A stretch of DNA of 64,000 nucleotides from Streptomyces sp. VRA16 Mangrove soil (GTDB lineage: Bacteria; Actinomycetota; Actinomycetes; Streptomycetales; Streptomycetaceae). The translations under genes were made by a program, and so were the position numbers. Where the stretch lies: NCBI RefSeq assembly GCF_017377775.1, contig NZ_JAFVLN010000004.1, forward strand, positions 248,001 to 312,000, written 5' to 3'. The notes under the pieces were generated by a model. The model was not told where the DNA came from. It made no database searches and saw only the letters and a program-made list of their open reading frames with translations. Positions 57,696 to 64,000 of this stretch are shown in pieces; position 1 is the stretch's first letter, and each line of letters begins with the position of its first letter.

Positions 57696-58787
57696 ATGTC
57701 ACCGACTTCTCCGCCCGCATCCGTTCCTCTACCATCGTCTCTTCCTCGTACCATGCGAGCCGTCGTCATCACCGGCCACGGAGACCTCGATGTGATCGAG
57801 GAGCGCGAGGTGCCGGTACCGCGTCCGGGGCCGGGCGAGGTACTGGTCCGGGTCCATGCGGCAGGGTGCAACAACACCGATCTGTGGACCCGCGAAGGCT
57901 CCTACGGTGCGGCTGAGGACCCGGATGTCAGGACGGGATGGCTCGGTCCGCTCGACTTCCCGCGCATCCAGGGAGCCGACGTGGCCGGCACGGTGGTGGC
58001 CTGCGGCGATGAGGAAGCCACCGCACTGGTCGGGAAGCGGGTGCTGGTGGACCCGGCCGAGTACGACGGCCCGGGACCGGACGCGCGCCCGGCCGACGTG
58101 CTGGGCAGCGAGCGGGACGGGGGGTTCGCCGAGTACGTCGTGGTGCCGAGTGCCCGAGCCCATTCCGTCGAGGGGTCGCCCCTCACGGACGTGGAACTGG
58201 CTGCCCTTCCCATCGCCTATGGCACCGCGCTGGGCATGCTCGATCGCGGGTCCGTGTTGAAGGGCCACACCGTGCTCGTCACGGGCGCCTCGGGCGGTGT
58301 CGGTCTTGCCGCGGTCCAGTTGGCCCACTCCCGTGGGGCCCGGGTCGTCGCTGTGTGCAGCGGCGACAAGGCAGACGCCGTCCGCAGCGCCGGCGCCGAC
58401 GCTGTGGTGGACCGGCGACGGGGCGAGGTGCTCGCCGACGCGGTCGCGGCAGCACCGGAGGGATACGACGCGGTCATCGACGTCGTCGCCGGCGCAGTCC
58501 TCGGCCCCGGACTGGGGTTGCTGCGGTCCGGGGGACGCTGGGTGGTTGCCGGTGCCCTCGACGGCTGGGCCGTCACCATCGACGTGCGGCGGCTCTACCT
58601 CGCCAATCTCTCGCTGGTGGGCTCCACCATGCACACACCGCGGATCTTCGACCACCTGGTGGAGATCGCCCGACGCGGCGACATCAGCCCCGTCGTCGCC
58701 GCGACCTTCCCACTCGGACAGGTACGCGAGGCCCAGGCACAACTCGCCCGGCGCAGCCACGTCGGAAAACTGATCGTCGTCCCCTGA
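57696..58787 (+). CDS. Zinc-independent MDR/quinone oxidoreductase-like dehydrogenase
   Basis: A 363-residue medium-chain dehydrogenase/reductase: VVITGHGDLDVIEEREVPVPRPGPGEVLVRVHAAGCNNTDLWTREG (core PGPGEVLVRVHAAGCNNTDL), FPRIQGADVAGTVVACG, TVLVTGASGGVGLAAVQLA with the NAD(P) motif, and VDVVAG. The Cys-His zinc ligands of alcohol dehydrogenases are not conserved as a set: Cys in AGCNN is kept, but the structural-zinc Cys cluster is absent, so it resembles quinone oxidoreductase/enoyl reductase types. ATG 57696 is used; ATG 57753 (MRAVVITGHG) is a strong alternative, as homologs begin there. It is close to a convergent SDR. Confidence 0.85.
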   Translation: MSPTSPPASVPLPSSLPRTMRAVVITGHGDLDVIEEREVPVPRPGPGEVLVRVHAAGCNNTDLWTREGSYGAAEDPDVRTGWLGPLDFPRIQGADVAGTVVACGDEEATALVGKRVLVDPAEYDGPGPDARPADVLGSERDGGFAEYVVVPSARAHSVEGSPLTDVELAALPIAYGTALGMLDRGSVLKGHTVLVTGASGGVGLAAVQLAHSRGARVVAVCSGDKADAVRSAGADAVVDRRRGEVLADAVAAAPEGYDAVIDVVAGAVLGPGLGLLRSGGRWVVAGALDGWAVTIDVRRLYLANLSLVGSTMHTPRIFDHLVEIARRGDISPVVAATFPLGQVREAQAQLARRSHVGKLIVVP

Positions 58788-58884
58788 CCCGAATCCCCCT
58801 ATGGATCGTGACAGCCGCGCGCACCCACCACAGGCTGCGGTCGAGGAATCCGACTCGGAAGAAGGCGTCGGCAAGCAGGACCGG

Positions 58885-59703
58885 CTAGGACACCCATGCT
58901 TCGGTCAGGTTCTGCACTGCTGAGCCGTCAAGGTCCTTGATCTTCGTGCCGGCGAATGCGCGCGCGCTGTCCGAGGTCAGCACACGGAAGGCGGGCTGCT
59001 CGACGGCAAGCAGGTCGACCAGAGTCTGAGCAACATCCATCGGCGTCTGCGCGTTGGCGAAAGCGTTGCGGGTGCGTTCGAGGTAGGCGGACAGGGCCGG
59101 GGCGTACGGTCCCATGTCCGGCATGTTGTCGTCGAGACCCACATTGCTGACGAACTCGCTGGCCACAGCGCCCGGTTCGACGACGCTCACGGATACACCG
59201 GTGGTCGCCGCAACCGGTGCCAGAGATTCCATGAACCCCTCGACCGCGAACTTGGCCGCGCAGTATGCCTCGTTGAAGGGCTGTCCGACCACGCCGCCGA
59301 CACTGGTCACCGTGAGCACGCGCCCCTTGCTCTCACGCAGGAGCGGCAGGGCTGCCCGGGTGACGTGCAGCACGCCGAAGAAGTTGACCTCCATCACCGC
59401 ACGTACGTCCTCGACGCTCTCCTGCTCCAGAGTGCCCACGTGCCCGGCACCGGCGTTGTTGACCAGAGCGTCCAACCGGTCGAGGCCGGCCAGGCACGCC
59501 TCGACGGAGACGGGGTCGGTCACGTCCAGCGCCCGGACATCCACGGAGACACCGGCATCCTGGGCCGCCGCTCGAAGGGGGCCGGACTTCCCGGTGTCGC
59601 GCATGGTGGCGACCACGTGCCAGCCACTGCGGGCTGCGGCGACAGCGGTGGCAAGACCGATTCCCGAGGACGTTCCCGTGATCAGGACCGTTTTGATGCT
59701 CAT
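58885..59703 (-). CDS. SDR family oxidoreductase
   Basis: A 272-residue short-chain dehydrogenase: VLITGTSSGIGLATAVAAARSGW with TGxxxGIG, VRALDVTDP, LVNNAGAGHVG, VNFFGVLHVTRAALPLLRES, VTSVGGVVGQPFNEAYCAAKFAVEGFMESLAP with catalytic Ser, Tyr and Lys in YCAAK. All catalytic positions are present. NADP preference is plausible, since R follows the second strand region (TMRDTG), but uncertain. Substrate is unknown. It is convergent with the MDR dehydrogenase, 97 bp apart. Confidence 0.88.
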   Translation of the reverse strand: MSIKTVLITGTSSGIGLATAVAAARSGWHVVATMRDTGKSGPLRAAAQDAGVSVDVRALDVTDPVSVEACLAGLDRLDALVNNAGAGHVGTLEQESVEDVRAVMEVNFFGVLHVTRAALPLLRESKGRVLTVTSVGGVVGQPFNEAYCAAKFAVEGFMESLAPVAATTGVSVSVVEPGAVASEFVSNVGLDDNMPDMGPYAPALSAYLERTRNAFANAQTPMDVAQTLVDLLAVEQPAFRVLTSDSARAFAGTKIKDLDGSAVQNLTEAWVS

Positions 59704-60345
59704 CGCGATGACACCCGTTCGCAAAGTGCTGGATCTTGGATCCTCAGTATCGCGCCGCTTCACCGCACCCGCACAGCGCCCGCACAGCGCCCCAGAATCC
59801 ACGTAGCGGCATGCCCCAAGATCTTCCGCCGGCAAACGATCGTCTGACAACGGGTCGCCGACGCGTCCGATGAACCCGCGCAGATCGGGAGTCCACGGCG
59901 CCCATCATCAGGACCCTCTGCTTCGTCCGGGACGGATTAACCAGGCCGGCCGGGCGCATCCGGTCCCCGCCGTCGACGGCGGTCGAGGTCACTGGACAAT
60001 CGAACCGTGTGCCCGAACCTGCCGCCCGAGTATCGTCTAGCAGGCTCGGCTCACCCACCGGCGAAACTCAACTGAACGTGACGGTTGTCCGGCTCCCAGC
60101 GCCCGATCTCGATCTCGATCGGCTGATCTTCGTGACGGCGGACGCGTCGGTGGACGTGGTGAGCACACCGACGAGTGCCTGAGCGGGGGCATGACGCCGG
60201 GGTGCGGGTGGAGCGGTAGGTGAGGTGACGAGCGGGCTCGGGGGCCTCCACGCTGCGCTCGCCGGTCACAGGGTGCGGCCGTTGAAGTGGATCGCTCCGG
60301 CTGACGACCGCTCGTCGCTTCGGTCCAGGCCCGTCCGAGGCGCTC
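59704..60345. other. Intergenic region, nothing recognised
   Basis: In 642 bp no coding region is convincing. A 72-residue minus frame (60051-60269) has no likeness, and a plus stretch near 60095-60180 (core RLIFVTADASVDVV) lacks a start. It holds the promoters of neighbouring genes; the GH38 stop is at 60346. Confidence 0.4.
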
Positions 60346-63282
60346 TCATCGGCTGATCCGCACGGTCACGGCGGCGTACGGCGCCAGCGGCCACACGCTC
60401 GGCTCGGCCGTCGCCCGGACGGCGGGTTCACCGGTCGGGCTCTCGTCCAGGCGGGCCGGGACGAGCAGAGCGCCGGGCGGGGCGTGGACGCGGGCCCGCG
60501 CCGGGGAGGCGGTGGGGTTGGTGAGGCGCAGGATCAACGCGCCGCCGTCCACGCCCGCGCCGCCGGGTTCGGCCGGCTTGAGGGCGGTCAGGAGCGCGCC
60601 TTCGACGCGGACCGCCGCGTCGGCGTCGGCAGGGACTGTGCCCGGTCGGGCTTGCCAGGCACGCAGCGGCGTCCGGTACGCAGCGGCGAGGCGGGCGAGA
60701 TCGGTGTCGTCGGCAACCGCGTGCCCGAACGCGGCGGCCAGCCGGAATCGGTGCACGCCGGGCAGTTGGGCGTCCGGTGTCGCCAGCATGGGTCCGGCGC
60801 CGGTGGTCCGCGAGCGCAGGTCGAAGCGGGAGAGCCAGCCCACGCAGCGCAGCAGCGTCACCACGATCTCCTGGTCGGCGCCGGTGGCCGTCTCCGCGCC
60901 GCCGAGCGCCCGCATCTCGGGCAGGCCAGGAGCGAACAGGGCACTGCGATGGACCCCGCGGCCCACGGCGCCCAGACTCTGCACCGGGGCGGAGCCGCAG
61001 ACCGCCTCGTGCCCGCGTGCGTCCGGGAGGGGGCCGAGGTCGGCGGCCACCGGCCGTTCCAGCAGGGACCAGTGACCGTCGCCCGTCCAGGTGTCGGCGC
61101 CGTGCGCGGTCGGCAGGTGCAGGCGCAGGCGGTGGTCGCGGGCCCGGTTGTCGATCTCGACGTCCCAGCGCAGCAGCGGGTCGCCGGGACGCGTCGAGAC
61201 GGTGACACGGACCGGTACGGCGACGGTGTCGCGCGTGCGGCGGGTGCGGTCCGGGGTCAGGCCGGCCGGCAGGTCGAGGACCGCGTCGATCTCCAGTACC
61301 TCGCGCACGGATGACCTGCGGGCTCGGACCCGGACGAGCCGGGGCCGTACGGTCATGTCACCGACGGGCGGGTCGTAGTTGTAGGTGTCCCCCGCGTCGC
61401 CGCCGTCGGTGAGCAGGCCGAGGCCCAGCAGTGTCGTGCCGTCGGCGCGATGCCAGGTGAGGGAGGCGTCGGCGGCCGCGGTGAGACGGCCTCCGTCGGG
61501 GGCGGTGATGCCGACGGATGCGGAGGTCTGGACGGGTGCGGGCAGACCGTCGAGGGCAGCGGTGTCGCCGGAACCCGGCAGCGCGACAGTGCCCGCGGCA
61601 CCGCCAGGAACCGGTCGGCTCCCCGCATGCGGCAGCCCGCCGGGGGCCGACCGGGCGTCCGAACCCGGCAGGGCGTCGGCAGCGGGTGGGCCACCGTGCT
61701 GCGTGACGCCGTCGCGCGCGGCGGTGAGGTGGGTGTCCGTGTCCTGGTTCGCGAGGGCTTCGAGACGGACCGTCAGGACACGGCGGCCCAGGCCCGGAAC
61801 CGGCGGTGCGGCCACGCGCAGGCGGTGCCGCAGGGAAGGGCGGGAGTCGGGCAGCAGGTCGATGTCCGCCTCGAACGCCGTCTCCTCGCCCAGCGTCTCG
61901 GCCTCGAAGGCGACCGGGGTGCCGTCGGCGGTGCTGATCTCGACAGGGTGGCGGCCGGGTGCGGTGAGAAGGTCCACTTCGACGAGGTCGGTGGCCGTGT
62001 CACCGTGCGGGTTGACGACGACCAGGTGCGTGATGTCCTCGCAACGATCCCCATAGGCGCGTACGTCGAGGCCGGCGGCGGCCAGCGCGCGGGTCACGAC
62101 GTGGTCGCCGAGTTGGGTGACGCGTTCGTAGCGGACGGCGTTCTCGCGGTGGACCTCGTCGACGCTGCACCCGCAGATGCTGTCGTGGGGCGCGTTGCGC
62201 AGCAGCAGCTCCCAGGCGTGGTCGAGGTCGGCGCGCAGCGTCGCGTCGTCGGGGGCGTGCAGGGCGAGGAGCGGTTCGGCCCAGCGTTCGAGCAGGTTCT
62301 GTGCGGCGATGTTGGCCTGCTTGAGGTCGGTGCGGGCGGACAGCGTGCCGGGCAGAATGAACGTCAAGTAGCCCGCTGGATCTCTGAGTTCACCCTCGCG
62401 CAGGGGGAGGTCCGCGGGGTCGGCGGCCGCGCGGGCGTGGGTGAAGAACTCTTCCAGCGTGCTGTGGCGCACGGTGGTGGCACGGACGACGTCGGTTGCG
62501 GCGATCTCAGCGAGGCGGCGGGCGGGGTCGGTGGGGGCGAGGTGGTCGCCGCCGTTCATCAGCAGCCAGGGGCCGCCGGGCAGGCGGTCGCGTTCGGTGG
62601 CCAGGAAGCCCGCCAGGCGCTCGGCGGCGGCCTCGGCGTCGTCGCCCCAGAGGACTTCGGCGCCGTGGTACCCCTGGTTGACGGCGAACACCTCGCTGCC
62701 GTCGGGCGAGCGCCAGCGGAAGCGGGCCACTCCCTCCGGGGCGCCGCGCCACACGAGCGCGGTGTCCATGCCGAATCCGTTCAGCAGCCGGGGCAGGTCG
62801 GCGGGGTGGCCGAACGCGTCCGGGGAGTACCCGACGCCGGCCGGCGTGCCGGGGGCATGACGGCGGGCGGCGAGGAGGTTGCGGATCAGGTTCTCGCCGG
62901 AGACGAGCTGGTTGTCGGCGAGCACGTGCCAGGGCCCCACGGTGAGCCGCCCGGCCGCGGCGTGCGCGCGCAGGCGGTCGGCGAGGTCGGGGCGCAGCGC
63001 GGCGACGTCAGCCAGGACGATGGTCTGACCGTCGAGGTGGAAGGTGTCCATCCGGCCGTCGTCGAGCTCGTCGCAGACCCGGGCGGCGAGTTCGACGAGC
63101 CGGGCGCGGAACGCCTCGAAGGGCCGGTACCACTCGCGGTCCCAGTGGACGTGCGTGACGACGTGGCAGACGGCGGCGTCCACGGCGGTGGTTCCCACGG
63201 CGCGCATGGCACGGTCGTCCGGGGCGGCGGACGTCTCCGGGGCGGCGGACGTCTGCGGGGCGGATGTCGCGGAGGTGGTCAT
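60346..63282 (-). CDS. GH38 alpha-mannosidase
   Basis: A 978-residue glycoside hydrolase family 38 enzyme, cytosolic (no signal). The catalytic domain starts with VTHVHWDREWYRPFEAF: zinc ligands His44? and His46, Asp48 (H-x-D), the nucleophile Asp155 in GYSPDAFGHPADLP, and His in NAPHDSICGCSVDE. The C-terminal beta domains follow. A Gly/Pro/Ala linker (about residues 540-595) with little structure interrupts the second half, and an Ala/Ser/Pro repeat (TSAAPETSAAP) opens the protein. It removes alpha-mannose from N-glycan-like or other mannosides. Its ATG overlaps the stop of nanE by 4 bp. Confidence 0.88.
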   Translation of the reverse strand: MTTSATSAPQTSAAPETSAAPDDRAMRAVGTTAVDAAVCHVVTHVHWDREWYRPFEAFRARLVELAARVCDELDDGRMDTFHLDGQTIVLADVAALRPDLADRLRAHAAAGRLTVGPWHVLADNQLVSGENLIRNLLAARRHAPGTPAGVGYSPDAFGHPADLPRLLNGFGMDTALVWRGAPEGVARFRWRSPDGSEVFAVNQGYHGAEVLWGDDAEAAAERLAGFLATERDRLPGGPWLLMNGGDHLAPTDPARRLAEIAATDVVRATTVRHSTLEEFFTHARAAADPADLPLREGELRDPAGYLTFILPGTLSARTDLKQANIAAQNLLERWAEPLLALHAPDDATLRADLDHAWELLLRNAPHDSICGCSVDEVHRENAVRYERVTQLGDHVVTRALAAAGLDVRAYGDRCEDITHLVVVNPHGDTATDLVEVDLLTAPGRHPVEISTADGTPVAFEAETLGEETAFEADIDLLPDSRPSLRHRLRVAAPPVPGLGRRVLTVRLEALANQDTDTHLTAARDGVTQHGGPPAADALPGSDARSAPGGLPHAGSRPVPGGAAGTVALPGSGDTAALDGLPAPVQTSASVGITAPDGGRLTAAADASLTWHRADGTTLLGLGLLTDGGDAGDTYNYDPPVGDMTVRPRLVRVRARRSSVREVLEIDAVLDLPAGLTPDRTRRTRDTVAVPVRVTVSTRPGDPLLRWDVEIDNRARDHRLRLHLPTAHGADTWTGDGHWSLLERPVAADLGPLPDARGHEAVCGSAPVQSLGAVGRGVHRSALFAPGLPEMRALGGAETATGADQEIVVTLLRCVGWLSRFDLRSRTTGAGPMLATPDAQLPGVHRFRLAAAFGHAVADDTDLARLAAAYRTPLRAWQARPGTVPADADAAVRVEGALLTALKPAEPGGAGVDGGALILRLTNPTASPARARVHAPPGALLVPARLDESPTGEPAVRATAEPSVWPLAPYAAVTVRISR

Positions 63283-64000
63283 GCGGGGAACTCCTCGCGG
63301 GCGGTGCGGTGGGCGGAGGGCGACGACGGCAGGGCCGCCACGAAGCGTTCGGTGATGCTGGCCGGGCGGGTGATGGCGCCGCCGACGACGACCGTGTGCG
63401 CCCCGAGGGCCAGGGCGTGCGCGGCCTGTTCGGGCGTGGAGATGCGGCCCTCGGCCACGACCGGCACGTCGAGTCTCGCGACGAGGGCGGCCAGGAGCGC
63501 GAAGTCGGGTCCCGGGCCGGGAGCGCCGCAGGCGCCGTCACCGGGGACGTCGTCGGTGTAGCCGGACAGTGTCGTGGCCACGGCGGCGGCTCCCGCGCGT
63601 GCGGCGGCGATCCCTTGCTCCACGGTGGCGACGTCCGCGAGGACGACGATGCCCTCGGCGCGCAGCGCGCGGATCGTGTCAGCGAGACTGCGGCCGTCGG
63701 GGCGCGGCCGGTCGGTGGCGTCGAGGGCCACGATGTCCGCGCCGCTCGCGGCGATGCGGCGGGCGTGGTCGAGCGTGGGCGTGATGTAGACGCCGCGCTC
63801 GCCGTCTTTCCACAGCCCGATCACGGGCACGCCGACCGCGGCGCGTACGGCCGCCACGTCGACGGGCGTGTTGACCCGCACGCCGACCGCGCCACCGTCC
63901 ACGGCGGCGCGGGCCATGCGGGCCATGATGTCGGCGCCGTGCAGCGCTTCGCCGTGCAGGGCCTGGCAGGAGACGACGAGACCGCCGCCGAGCCGGGTCA
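63279..64000 (-). CDS. nanE: N-acetylmannosamine-6-phosphate 2-epimerase, 5' end outside window
   Basis: The minus frame is open to the window edge, so the first residues are missing; 240 remain. LVVSCQALHGEALHGADI (start of the barrel), VGVRVNTPVDVAAVRAAV, VPVIGLWKDGERGVYITPT with the catalytic Lys of KDG-like loop, VALDATDRPRPDGRSLAD, VLADVATVEQGIAAARAGA, VVAEGRISTPEQAAHALALGA, and VVVGGAITRP are all clear NanE blocks. It converts ManNAc-6-P to GlcNAc-6-P in sialic acid or ManNAc use. It overlaps the GH38 gene, an unusual pair that hints at a glycan-derived ManNAc/Man source. Confidence 0.9.
   Translation of the reverse strand, partial: TRLGGGLVVSCQALHGEALHGADIMARMARAAVDGGAVGVRVNTPVDVAAVRAAVGVPVIGLWKDGERGVYITPTLDHARRIAASGADIVALDATDRPRPDGRSLADTIRALRAEGIVVLADVATVEQGIAAARAGAAAVATTLSGYTDDVPGDGACGAPGPGPDFALLAALVARLDVPVVAEGRISTPEQAAHALALGAHTVVVGGAITRPASITERFVAALPSSPSAHRTAREEFPA

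Noticed and set aside
60051..60269. 72-residue minus frame in the gap before the GH38 gene
   Set aside because: No ribosome site, no motif, Arg-rich composition.
1..64000. CRISPR array, tRNA or rRNA genes, prophage genes
   Set aside because: No regular spaced repeats, no cloverleaf-like sequences and no phage structural genes were seen on reading; the view is by eye, so a tRNA scan would settle it.

Overview
The window is very GC-rich, densely packed actinobacterial DNA, almost certainly a Streptomyces chromosome. The signs are strong G/C bias at third codon positions (so most genes throw long false antisense reading frames), many GTG starts, 4-base ATGA/GTGA gene overlaps, and typical families: ANTAR, DUF5997, SigK/RskA, a DosR-like two-component system, secreted chitinase and pectate lyase. 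No tRNA, rRNA, CRISPR array, prophage or intact insertion sequence was seen.

Layout. 1-5.4 kb: end of a HutG-type hydrolase, an MFS transporter, a gene broken by an 8-bp duplication, a phosphatase, a FadR-type regulator, a decayed SDR gene and a secreted GH18 chitinase with DasR-like repeats upstream. 5.5-10.9 kb: purine/pyrimidine salvage or catabolism (two NCS2 permeases, a guanine-deaminase-like amidohydrolase, a 2-oxoglutarate dioxygenase). 10.9-13.8 kb: a reductase gene split by a 254-bp MITE-like element, an alpha/beta-hydrolase lacking its nucleophile and His, a DinB protein and a zinc-ribbon protein. 13.9-19.5 kb: a paoABCD-like molybdenum aldehyde oxidoreductase operon and its divergent TetR gene, with palindromic operators between them. 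19.5-24.7 kb: a LysR effector domain without HTH, DUF5997, an XRE-MFS pair with a back-to-back acetyltransferase, and an AraC regulator. 24.8-36.4 kb: ANTAR protein, PL9 pectate lyase, two DJ-1/PfpI-type genes, a quinone reductase, BrkB-like protein, an exported IorB/IorA-type oxidoreductase, Hsp31-like protein and Sua5.

36.5-44.9 kb holds the most coherent system: a fasciclin lipoprotein, the ECF sigma factor SigK and anti-sigma RskA, then a convergent six-gene operon (FAD amine-oxidase-like protein, DUF1365, two CFA-synthase-family methyltransferases, DUF1295, hydrolase). A shared two-block promoter (GACCAATCC.TC, 14 bp, GGAT) lies upstream of all three transcription units, so the sigma factor probably controls itself, the fasciclin lipoprotein and a lipid-modifying operon. 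This matches the family content of the mycobacterial sigK locus.

45-54.2 kb: a flavin monooxygenase, a membrane protein, then a compact dormancy or oxygen-response group: universal stress protein, cyclic-nucleotide-binding protein, CBS-BON protein, a NarL/DosR-type response regulator, a PPOX-fold protein and a DevS/OsdK-like GAF-GAF kinase that keeps the heme-ligand His. Related palindromes (GGGCC-N4-GGCCC) recur in its promoters. A metallophosphoesterase follows. 54.4-64 kb: an AraC fragment, Xaa-Pro aminopeptidase with a divergent LuxR-type regulator, a zinc-free oxidoreductase, an SDR, a GH38 alpha-mannosidase, and NanE running off the right edge.
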